The translations under genes and the position numbers were made by a program. A stretch of DNA of 29,282 nucleotides from JACZUI01 sp041599115 (lineage in GTDB: Bacteria; Actinomycetota; Acidimicrobiia; Spongiisociales; ZC4RG35), in contig JBFHXF010000016.1 of NCBI GenBank assembly GCA_041599115.1, positions 1 through 29,282 on the forward strand, read 5' to 3'. This document shows, one piece after another, positions 15,664-22,115 of this stretch. Numbering within the stretch: position 1 is the stretch's first letter; each line of letters opens with the position of its first letter. Below the pieces are notes generated by a model. The model saw only the letters and a program-made list of their open reading frames with translations, was not told the origin of the DNA and did no database searches.

Positions 15664-16995
15664 TCAGCTACCGGTCAAGGTGCATTCCTTTCCGTTGAGA
15701 TACCGGTCCACCTGCTTTTCCCACAGGGTGACCTGGTCGGTGAGAGAAGCCCACCCGAGCACCTTGAGTTGGTATCCGGCGACGGCTGACAGCTTGGTAT
15801 AGCCGTACTGGCAGGGTGGAATATCCGCAGTGAGTGTCGTGCCCGGGGTCCACAGGCTGGTGCTGTAGGTGTCGATGGTTATGTAGGCGAAGGGGTCCTG
15901 TCCTACGAAGCCGAGTTCAAATCGAGGAAACTCCACGCCCAGGCCGAATCCGGTCGGGCCGTATCCTGCGGTCACGGTGTCGCCGGAGGTATCGATCTCA
16001 TCCGACCTGAGCACTCCCTGGGGAAGACCTCCGTTGCCATCGACGCTGAACGCCTGATCGCTCGAATACTTGACCTTCCAACTACCGCCACTCGACGACT
16101 CGGGAGCGCTCAACTCCGGGACGATCCGGGCAGCTACCTTCAGTTGAAGGGCCATCGGGATCCCAAAGGGCCCCGGCATCGGGATCGGGAGTGACAGTGG
16201 TGCTTTGAGCTTCACGATGTCGACAATCGCTTGTGAAGGTGAGCGGAAGGCGGCCCATTTCAGCTCGACCTCACCCTGGAGGCCATTGATGCCGGTTGTC
16301 ATGTCGACCGGATTACCACCGGCATACTCCAGGTTTGTCGTGTAGTTGAAGCCGCTGACCCACCCCGTGCCTGAGACCGATGCTTGCGCCTGTGTGTTCC
16401 CGGGGAGAGTCAGGGATCCAACCAGGCTGAAATCGAGCCTGTCATCGTTCGGCTCGAGATCAAGAGTGAATTTCCATCCCTGGTGGGTGAACTCGACCGT
16501 GGTCTTCCGTGACGTTTGAGCGAATACAGGGGCAAGAACCGCCAGGACCGGGCCGGACATAGCAGCGGAATCGTCATAGGTGATGTTGAAGTCCGACCAC
16601 GACACGTCGTAGTCCCACGCCATGGTTCCGCTATCGATTATGTCGCCGAGGGTGGCGGGCGTCACCTCGACCAGGGTTTCGCCACCCTGCTGACTGACAG
16701 CGCTGACAATGCCGAATCCGCTTCCACCGATCACGATTGGTTGGCCAATCTGAGGCGAGTTGATCTCGTCGGGTGAACCTTTGAAGCGATATTCACCGGC
16801 AACGGGGTCGGCGCTCACCAGTCGATCATCCGCCTGGGCCTCGTCGATTATGAGAGCGTTGGCTCGGGGAGTTATGTCGAATTTGGTTTCGAGTTTGGAT
16901 GCCGTGGGAGTGCCTTGGCCCCGGCCCCCGCAAGCGGCGGCAAGCAAGCCGAGAACGGCCAGTGTGGCAATTGCCGTGCGGATTGTCCTGGGCAT
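15664..16995 (-). CDS. Putative secreted lipoprotein, function unknown
   Basis: The N-terminus is a classical lipoprotein signal: basic MPRTIRT, hydrophobic AIATLAVLGLLAAA, then Cys22 as the lipidation site, followed by a Gly/Thr/Ser-rich spacer. AAGGAGG lies 4 bases before the ATG. The remaining 420 residues contain no catalytic motif that I recognise. They are rich in Ser, Thr, Gly, aromatic residues and alternating hydrophobic strands, as in an extracytoplasmic beta-rich protein. Its 3' end faces the MutM-like gene, 37 bases away. A GAGCC/GGCTC mini-hairpin (15651-15665) covers the shared end. Its 5' end diverges from imuA. A minus-strand TTGACA (17070-17065) lies upstream, without a convincing -10 box. 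Confidence 0.8.
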   Translation of the reverse strand: MPRTIRTAIATLAVLGLLAAACGGRGQGTPTASKLETKFDITPRANALIIDEAQADDRLVSADPVAGEYRFKGSPDEINSPQIGQPIVIGGSGFGIVSAVSQQGGETLVEVTPATLGDIIDSGTMAWDYDVSWSDFNITYDDSAAMSGPVLAVLAPVFAQTSRKTTVEFTHQGWKFTLDLEPNDDRLDFSLVGSLTLPGNTQAQASVSGTGWVSGFNYTTNLEYAGGNPVDMTTGINGLQGEVELKWAAFRSPSQAIVDIVKLKAPLSLPIPMPGPFGIPMALQLKVAARIVPELSAPESSSGGSWKVKYSSDQAFSVDGNGGLPQGVLRSDEIDTSGDTVTAGYGPTGFGLGVEFPRFELGFVGQDPFAYITIDTYSTSLWTPGTTLTADIPPCQYGYTKLSAVAGYQLKVLGWASLTDQVTLWEKQVDRYLNGKECTLTGS

Positions 16996-17091
16996 TCAAC
17001 CTCCTTGGCCGTCTCCGGCTGCACCCTACGCCCAAGCCGGGAGTGGTGGGATCCGGGATCGGCCTGTCAATGGGGGGTAGGGCTTTCTCAC

Positions 17092-17119
17092 TTTACATCG
17101 AACATATGTTCGATATGAT
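17092..17119 (+). promoter_or_regulatory. LexA (SOS) box within the imuA promoter
   Basis: ATCGAACATATGTTCGAT (17097-17114) is an 18-bp perfect palindrome. It contains the GAAC-N4-GTTC core of the Gram-positive/actinobacterial LexA box. It sits in the spacer of a good promoter: TTTACA (17092-17097), 16 bases, TATGAT (17114-17119). Bound LexA would block RNA polymerase directly. Transcription would start near 17126, just before the imuA start at 17150. LexA control of imuAB genes is established in mycobacteria and other bacteria. Confidence 0.88.
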
Positions 17120-17149
17120 GGAGTGCCCGACAGCGGAGTCAGCTTGGGC

Positions 17150-17794
17150 ATGGAAGGCGTCGATATCAGGACACCTCTTCTCGATCTCGAAGAGCGGGAA
17201 GAGGGTTTTCTCCAACTCGAGCCTGGGCGGGTAACGGAACTGATCGGTGTCCCCGGAACCGGGTTGACCCGTCTTGGTCTCAGTCTTCTCACGCCTTACT
17301 CGATGGTCGCGCCGGTGGTTGCTCTCGATGTTCGAGGGTGGATCTCACCGGAAGCCGCATGGGAGGCCGGGGTGATCCCCGAGAGTCTGATCATCGTGCG
17401 TTGTGATCAGTCACGGATATGGCCAAAGGTGGCAGCAGCTCTTCTCGAGGGTGTTCGCGCCCTCTACGCCGAAGTGCCGTCAGGAATCCAGGATAAGGAT
17501 CTTCGCCGTCTTGCCGCTCTTGCCCGGGCAAGAAAGGCGGCAGTGGCCATGCGACCCCTGGGTCAGGGGTTGCCCACAGGGGTGGCCCATCTCCGGCTTC
17601 GCGGGCTCGGGGTCACCTGGGAGGGAGCCGATCGGGGGCATGGAAAATTGAAGCGGAGACGTCTTGTGTTGGAGGCGTCAGGCAGGGGTGTGGCCGGGGT
17701 CGTCCGGCGCTTCGAGGTGGATGATGAAGGCACGGACGTTGTGCGCGTGGTTTCCGATGTGGTCGTTGACCAGGTCGGACGCGCCGTCGGATAG
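17150..17794 (+). CDS. imuA: ImuA-like RecA-fold accessory protein of the translesion mutasome
   Basis: ImuA/ImuA' proteins are RecA-fold partners of ImuB that support DnaE2-dependent mutagenic lesion bypass. I start at ATG 17150 because the predicted transcript begins near 17126; GTG 17123 is an upstream alternative that would be at or before the 5' end. The 214-residue protein has the RecA-like start GRVTELIGVPGTGLTRLGLS. Its Walker A position (33-40) reads GVPGTGLT, lacking the P-loop lysine, as is usual for divergent mycobacterial-type ImuA'. The strand-helix pattern around APVVALDVRGWISPEAAW and the basic HGKLKRRRLVLEASG near the end also fit. It overlaps imuB by 71 bases and is controlled by the LexA box just upstream. 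Confidence 0.82.
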   Translation: MEGVDIRTPLLDLEEREEGFLQLEPGRVTELIGVPGTGLTRLGLSLLTPYSMVAPVVALDVRGWISPEAAWEAGVIPESLIIVRCDQSRIWPKVAAALLEGVRALYAEVPSGIQDKDLRRLAALARARKAAVAMRPLGQGLPTGVAHLRLRGLGVTWEGADRGHGKLKRRRLVLEASGRGVAGVVRRFEVDDEGTDVVRVVSDVVVDQVGRAVG

Positions 17795-19211
17795 ACCGGT
17801 TCTGATCGTAGACGACCGGGTCACCGGAGCCAGTGAGGAGGTGCTGGCTGCCGGTGTGAGTCTTGGCATGCCGAAAAGGGAAGCCGAGGCTCTCGCTCCA
17901 TTCGCCACTGTCCTGGTCCGGGATGTGGGAGACGAAACCCGCCGGTTCGAGCCGGTAGTTGCAGTCATCGAAGATTTGATACCCCGTGTCGAGGTGGTGG
18001 CACCGGGTTTGGTCTTCGTACCCGTATCCGGAGCGGTCAACTATTACGGGGGCGAATCTGCGCTGGCCGGTCGAATCGCCAAGGAGCTGGACCGCGTCAT
18101 CGGCGACCGGCGAGGGGGAGAGGCCCTGATAGCCATTGCCGACGGCCCCTTTGCGGCACGGTGGGCTGCAGCTACCACAGTTGTTGGTGAGCCTCGCATA
18201 GTTACTGACAGCATCAGCTTCATTTCACATCTCGACCTGTCCACTCTCAGGGAGAGCATCGGCGGCAACGAGTTGATCGATACCTTCCGTTGGTTGGGTA
18301 TCTCCACTCTGGGTGATCTCGCCCGATTGCCGCGGGCAACACTGGCGACACGGTTTGGCAACCAGGGTTTGTCGGCGCATAGGCTCGCCAGTGGAGAAGA
18401 TCAGTTCGTCAATCCACGCGATCTCCCTCCCGAATTGGCTGTTGATGCCACTTTCGAGGACCCGCTCGAATCGCTGGAAGCGGTGGCCTTTACCGGTCGT
18501 GCCCTCGCTGAGAGACTTCTCAATGGGTTGCGTGCGGCGGGGGTGGCCCCCCATCGAGTGACCATCCTCGCCGAAGCCGCCCTTGGTCCGCCGCGAATAC
18601 GGGTGTGGCGTTCGGCGGACCCTTTCACCGAGCGCTCGCTGTCCGATCGGGTGTGGTGGCAGCTACGCGCCTGGGTCGAGGCAGGAGGTGTTCCCGGAGG
18701 CATCGTTCGTTTGCGTATCGAACCGGCGGATCTCTCAGGTGAAGGTCGGCAACTGGGACTGCTCCAGGATGAGTCCTCACGTTTGGAGACGGAGCGGTCT
18801 CTGATGAGAGCACAGGCCTTGCTCGGCCCGGAGGCCATTCTTCAGGGGAAGGCTCAAGGCGGCAGGATGCCAGAAGAGCGGGTGGCATGGTCGCCTTGGG
18901 GAGAGCCCGAGATCCCAGTACAGCGTGATCCGGATGCGCCCTGGCCTGGGTCGACGCCCCCTCCGAGCCCGGCTCTGGTCCCCCCGCGTCTCCAACCGTT
19001 GGAGGTGGAGTGGGACGGGGGCCTGCCGAGTCGGATGCGTCTTGGTACCCGCTGGGAGCCAGTGCTCACCTGGAGCGGCCCGTGGCGTCTGAGTGGCCGA
19101 TGGTGGGCGGGGGAAAAGGATGCCGACCGTTATCAGTTGGTCACATCTGTTGGGGCGTTCCTGTGTGTCGTGTGGGAGGGGAAGTCTTTTCTGGCCGGGG
19201 TCTATGACTGA
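17724..19211 (+). CDS. imuB: ImuB: catalytically inactive Y-family polymerase homologue
   Basis: ImuB is the hub of the SOS mutasome: it binds the sliding clamp and brings ImuA and DnaE2 together. ATG 17724 was chosen for its GAGG (17714-17717) and the fitting N-terminus TLCAWFPMWSL. The Y-family fold is recognisable (palm, a helix-hairpin-helix near LIDTFRWLGISTLGDLARLP, little finger), but the metal-binding acidic residues are missing. WFPMW stands where polymerases have DxDxFF, and APGLVFVPVSG (93-103) stands where they have SxDE. QLGLL (343-347) is a clamp-binding motif at the place expected from mycobacterial ImuB. The tail ends WEGKSFLAGVYD, typical of the family. It is translationally coupled to imuA. 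No dnaE2 lies in the window. Confidence 0.9.
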   Translation: MKARTLCAWFPMWSLTRSDAPSDRPVLIVDDRVTGASEEVLAAGVSLGMPKREAEALAPFATVLVRDVGDETRRFEPVVAVIEDLIPRVEVVAPGLVFVPVSGAVNYYGGESALAGRIAKELDRVIGDRRGGEALIAIADGPFAARWAAATTVVGEPRIVTDSISFISHLDLSTLRESIGGNELIDTFRWLGISTLGDLARLPRATLATRFGNQGLSAHRLASGEDQFVNPRDLPPELAVDATFEDPLESLEAVAFTGRALAERLLNGLRAAGVAPHRVTILAEAALGPPRIRVWRSADPFTERSLSDRVWWQLRAWVEAGGVPGGIVRLRIEPADLSGEGRQLGLLQDESSRLETERSLMRAQALLGPEAILQGKAQGGRMPEERVAWSPWGEPEIPVQRDPDAPWPGSTPPPSPALVPPRLQPLEVEWDGGLPSRMRLGTRWEPVLTWSGPWRLSGRWWAGEKDADRYQLVTSVGAFLCVVWEGKSFLAGVYD

Positions 19212-19212
19212 G

Positions 19213-19224
19213 CCCCGATCGGGG
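19213..19224. terminator. Short palindrome between convergent imuB and plsC-like genes
   Basis: CCCCGATCGGGG is a 12-base perfect palindrome, directly after the imuB stop (19209-19211) and 14 bases from the 3' end of the minus-strand acyltransferase gene. As RNA it would form a four-pair GC stem with a GATC loop. There is no T-tract on either side, so a bidirectional terminator is only possible. Confidence 0.3.
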
Positions 19225-19237
19225 AAACATCAGGGCG

Positions 19238-19978
19238 CTAGGCCACCTCGCCGCCTGCCACCTTCACCCGCTGGGAGATGATTTGAAACACCCGGTCCCG
19301 CAGGTCTCCCGTATCGGTCTGGGTCATTCCGGTGGTTTCTATCGCGGGATCGATGAAGGCGTGGATCGCACCGCCATGCGCCCAGGGCTGTCCGGGCGGC
19401 CATGCTTGATAGGACCCGGTGAGAGTCAAGGGAAGCACAGGCAGCTGGCCGGCGATTGCCATGGTGAATGCTCCCTTCTTGAAGGGTTGGAGGATCCCAT
19501 TGCGCGGCCGCGTCCCTTCGGCATAGATGATCAGACTTCTCCTGGCGTCTATCAGCTCTTTTGCCTGGCGGTTGACGGTGGCGTGGATGGCTCCACGGGC
19601 GGCGCGATCCACCTCGATGATGCCCACCGCCCTCATTCCCTGAGCCAGTATCGGGATCCTGAAGAGCTCCTTCTTTGCCAGGAACCTGATCGGTAGCGGA
19701 ACTGCCAGAAGACAGGCCATGATGTCCAGTGTCGATTGGTGATTGGCGACGACCACGTATGACCGATCCGAGTCGATATTGACCTGACCCTCGATGTGAA
19801 GCGTGGTGCGTGATGCTGCGAACCAAACTCGGCTCCACGCCCTTATCACCTTGTCTATCAGCGGGCTCGTCCGTTTGAAGGGAACAATCAGGAGGATGAT
19901 GCCCACGGCTGCGACGGTGGCGATGACTCCACTGACGGCAGTGACGAGGGTCCGCACGGCATCGACTATCCACCGCAT
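19238..19978 (-). CDS. 1-acyl-sn-glycerol-3-phosphate acyltransferase (PlsC-like)
   Basis: Enzymes of this family acylate lysophosphatidate to phosphatidate at the inner membrane in phospholipid synthesis. ATG 19978 gives 246 residues starting with a membrane helix (about 10-34, LVTAVSGVIATVAAVGIILL). The acyltransferase blocks are visible: NHQSTLD with H80 and D85 (HX4D), KKELFRIPILAQGMRAVG (102-119), and the glycerophosphate-binding EGTRPRNG (154-161). LPVLPLTLTGSY near 180 is block IV. The frame is open much further upstream to 20341, but that part overlaps the divergent cyclo-ligase gene and is unlike the family. Family membership is sure; the exact acyl acceptor is inferred. Confidence 0.9.
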   Translation of the reverse strand: MRWIVDAVRTLVTAVSGVIATVAAVGIILLIVPFKRTSPLIDKVIRAWSRVWFAASRTTLHIEGQVNIDSDRSYVVVANHQSTLDIMACLLAVPLPIRFLAKKELFRIPILAQGMRAVGIIEVDRAARGAIHATVNRQAKELIDARRSLIIYAEGTRPRNGILQPFKKGAFTMAIAGQLPVLPLTLTGSYQAWPPGQPWAHGGAIHAFIDPAIETTGMTQTDTGDLRDRVFQIISQRVKVAGGEVA

Positions 19979-20015
19979 CTCGCCGAGAGTAGCGCCGGGT
20001 CGTAGCCTGAAGCCG

Positions 20016-20561
20016 ATGGAGAAGGAACAGCTGCGAGCCTCGCTGAAACCCCTCGGCCCCGTCCCACACGAAACCAGCCGAAAAGTCGTGGCCGGATTGT
20101 TCGAGTGGTTATCTCGAAGAATTCCGGGAACGATCGGTGCGTATCTGGCGATGCAGGGCGAGGTCGATGTCTCCGACCTGTTCGAACGGCTTCCTGGCTG
20201 GCGATGGGTGCTCCCCAGAGTGGAGCGCGACCTCACCTGCACTTTTCGGGACAGAGACATTCCACGAGAGACACACCAATGGGGGATGCGCCAGCCGGTC
20301 GATGCCGGACCGGCGGTCGCGTTCACCGAGATGGACGTCATTCTGGTGCCCGGTCTGGCATTTGACAGATCCGGAGGGCGTCTGGGACGGGGGGCCGGCT
20401 TCTACGACAGGGTTCTGGCGCTGGTGCGCACAGATTGCCAACGGATCGGCGTCACGGTGAGCCATCGGATCATCGACGATGTTCCTGCTGTCGATCACGA
20501 CGAACCGGTCGAGATGCTGGCGAGCGAAGCCGGTGTTATCCGCTGTACTCCCAGGAAGTGA
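20016..20561 (+). CDS. 5-formyltetrahydrofolate cyclo-ligase
   Basis: This enzyme uses ATP to convert 5-formyl-THF to 5,10-methenyl-THF, recovering folate from a stored form. ATG 20016 yields 181 residues, the normal size. The hallmark motif is GGRLGRGAGFYDRVL (substrate and ATP-binding region), preceded by the strand MDVILVPGLAFDRSG. The start of the protein (EKEQLRASLK) is the usual basic helix, but somewhat short on arginines. The gene diverges from the PlsC-like gene with a 37-base gap. Its 3' end overlaps the 3' end of the convergent PPOX gene by 26 bases. No clear Shine-Dalgarno sequence or promoter was seen. Confidence 0.88.
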   Translation: MEKEQLRASLKPLGPVPHETSRKVVAGLFEWLSRRIPGTIGAYLAMQGEVDVSDLFERLPGWRWVLPRVERDLTCTFRDRDIPRETHQWGMRQPVDAGPAVAFTEMDVILVPGLAFDRSGGRLGRGAGFYDRVLALVRTDCQRIGVTVSHRIIDDVPAVDHDEPVEMLASEAGVIRCTPRK

Positions 20562-20949
20562 CGCGGTCGATCGAAAGATAGATGGCGGCCCCGGTGGGCC
20601 GTTGGCTGCGGTACTGAGGGTATTTGGCGGCAAGGGCATCGGTGGCAGCCAACCATGCCGGCCCCGACCGCTCCACGGTGACGGCCCCGTCGATCCGAAC
20701 CCACCAGAGTCTTTCCCATTCGTCTTCGTAATGGTCGACCAGAATTGTGGCGTTCGGGTTGCGCTCAACATTTGAGATTCGCTTGAGCACCATGGTCGTC
20801 TTTGGCTTGAAGTCGACCATGTGGACCAGGCTGGATTCGATCAGGGCGAACGTCACGGGAACGATGTGTGGCTCTCCATTGAGCCCCACACTTGCAAAGT
20901 AGCCCACATTGGCCCGGGCGATCCGCCCGAGTGCCTCAGCCCGGTCCAT
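20536..20949 (-). CDS. PPOX-class F420-dependent oxidoreductase, Rv0121-like
   Basis: This is a small split-barrel flavin/deazaflavin-binding protein of 137 residues. The pattern YFASVGLNGEPHIVPVTFAL, then KPKTTMVLKRISNVERNP, then ATILVDHYEDEWERLWWVR is that of the Rv0121 branch of PPOX proteins, which is thought to use coenzyme F420 (family knowledge). The physiological substrate is unknown. Its ATG lies inside the end of the SGNH hydrolase gene (14-base overlap), so the two are probably cotranscribed on the minus strand. Presence of this branch argues for an F420-making actinobacterium. Confidence 0.85.
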   Translation of the reverse strand: MDRAEALGRIARANVGYFASVGLNGEPHIVPVTFALIESSLVHMVDFKPKTTMVLKRISNVERNPNATILVDHYEDEWERLWWVRIDGAVTVERSGPAWLAATDALAAKYPQYRSQRPTGAAIYLSIDRVTSWEYSG

Positions 20950-21682
20950 GAAGCCGGGATAGCAGCGGCTCGATCGTCTCCCAGGCCACGTTGGCCCAGC
21001 GGAGGTGACCCTTGGCGCTCACATGGAACAGGTCGGCAGCCCACAACTCTCGGTCCTCGAGCCAGATGGTTCGCCCATCCAGCCTCTGCTCCACTACATG
21101 GCTCCCGTGTCTGCTGGCTACGCTCTTGTGTACCTGATCGAAGATGGTCGAACGGCGGGTCATGATCTCCCTGAGCGGGGGATAGAGCCTCGGGATCGTC
21201 CCCAAATCGCCCACTCCGCTCTGGATCACCGTTGCACCGCTGGCCGTCAACCTGGCGATCAGGATGTCGAGGTTCCGCTCGAACCTGTGGCGCGAGATTC
21301 CTTTGATGGCATCGTTGGCGCCGACCGACACCAAAACCAGATCCGGCTTGAAAAGGAGGGCCGGTTCGAGCTGGTCACGGATGAGGTCATGGGCCATCGA
21401 TCCGCCGACCGCGTATGACTCGAGCACCACATGGTTTTGCTCGGCCATTCTCCGACAGACTCGACGGACCCAGATGTCGTCGGGGTTGTCTACACCCGGA
21501 GCCGTCACCGAGGAGTCGCCGAGAACGGCGACCCGAACAGTCGGTGAGGATCGATCGCCGAAACTTCCCGACGGGTCGGTTTCGCTCAGCCGGGGTACCG
21601 GTCGCAGCACGGCATACAGGGCCTCGGCGACCACGACTGCCGCCCCGGCCATTGCCCCGCGTTTGATCAAACGCCGCACCAT
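20936..21682 (-). CDS. SGNH/GDSL-family hydrolase, probably membrane-anchored or exported
   Basis: The catalytic blocks of an SGNH esterase are present in order: GDSSV with Ser57 (55-59), GG at 93-94, GAND (121-124) and DLFH with Asp217 and His220. The N-terminus is basic and then hydrophobic (MAGAAVVVAEALYAVL, about 11-26), without a clear signal peptidase site, suggesting a membrane anchor. At 248 residues it is of normal size. Substrates of this family range from acyl chains to acetylated cell-wall polysaccharides, so none is assigned. The Shine-Dalgarno sequence before ATG 21682 is weak. The gene is followed, with overlap, by the PPOX gene. Confidence 0.88.
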   Translation of the reverse strand: MVRRLIKRGAMAGAAVVVAEALYAVLRPVPRLSETDPSGSFGDRSSPTVRVAVLGDSSVTAPGVDNPDDIWVRRVCRRMAEQNHVVLESYAVGGSMAHDLIRDQLEPALLFKPDLVLVSVGANDAIKGISRHRFERNLDILIARLTASGATVIQSGVGDLGTIPRLYPPLREIMTRRSTIFDQVHKSVASRHGSHVVEQRLDGRTIWLEDRELWAADLFHVSAKGHLRWANVAWETIEPLLSRLHGPG

Positions 21683-21711
21683 GAGACGATTCTGCCAGGA
21701 ACTGGCTTCAG

Positions 21712-22032
21712 TCAGCTATTCGCGGCGCGTTCGATCCGCGCCTTCAAGCCGAAGCGACCACGGGTCTCACGCAGGTCGATCACCGCTCCCACCGAATTGG
21801 AGAATTCGGATGGGTCCTCGGGGAAGAACTCGAAACTGTCGCTGTCTATCTCGAGTGAGAAGCGATAAATCGAGGTGCGTTCGACGGCGATTTTGGTCAA
21901 TGGCCACGACCCCATCTGTCGACGACCTGCGACGATGCGGAACCGGCCGTCCGAAACTTCGATCGTCACATATGCGGGTTCCAGCTTTGGACCCTGTAAT
22001 CGCCCTACGAATTCAGCCATCCCGATGCGCAA
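21712..22032 (-). CDS. Small beta-rich hypothetical protein
   Basis: I recognise no named family. A TTG start at 22032 is favoured because AGGTGA lies 5 bases upstream; GTG 22050 and ATG 22020 are alternatives in the same frame. The protein has about 106 residues, no signal peptide and no membrane helix. The core (AYVTIEVSDGRFRIV, GRRQMGSWPLTKIAV, then FSLEIDSDSFEFFPED) shows alternating strands with a GSW turn. It resembles the N-terminal domain of the four-TM protein at 13977-14675, possibly a PH-like barrel (inference). It ends with a basic helix (RFGLKARIERA). It lies upstream of the SGNH gene on the same strand, 29 bases away, and diverges from icmF. Confidence 0.65.
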   Translation of the reverse strand: MRIGMAEFVGRLQGPKLEPAYVTIEVSDGRFRIVAGRRQMGSWPLTKIAVERTSIYRFSLEIDSDSFEFFPEDPSEFSNSVGAVIDLRETRGRFGLKARIERAANS

Positions 22033-22115
22033 TCTAGTCACCTTTTCCACAGGGTGAAAAAGGGCAATGGCTCATTTGGCCGGTACAGTTTGAACTAGTC
22101 ATACGGAAGGGAGTC

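Noticed and set aside
17724..19211. Active DNA polymerase IV (DinB)
   Set aside because: Neither of the metal-binding acidic motifs is present, and the context and C-terminus are those of ImuB.
19803..20015. N-terminal extension of the 5-formyl-THF cyclo-ligase
   Set aside because: It is antisense to the PlsC-like gene and the enzyme family begins at MEKEQLRASLK.
19979..20341. N-terminal extension of the PlsC-like protein
   Set aside because: It would overlap the divergent cyclo-ligase gene and has Ser/Arg-rich shadow composition; the family starts at the membrane helix after ATG 19978.
22051..22115. Cobalamin riboswitch before the B12-dependent icmF
   Set aside because: The gap to the divergent gene is too short for the about 200-base aptamer and no B12-box-like segment was seen.
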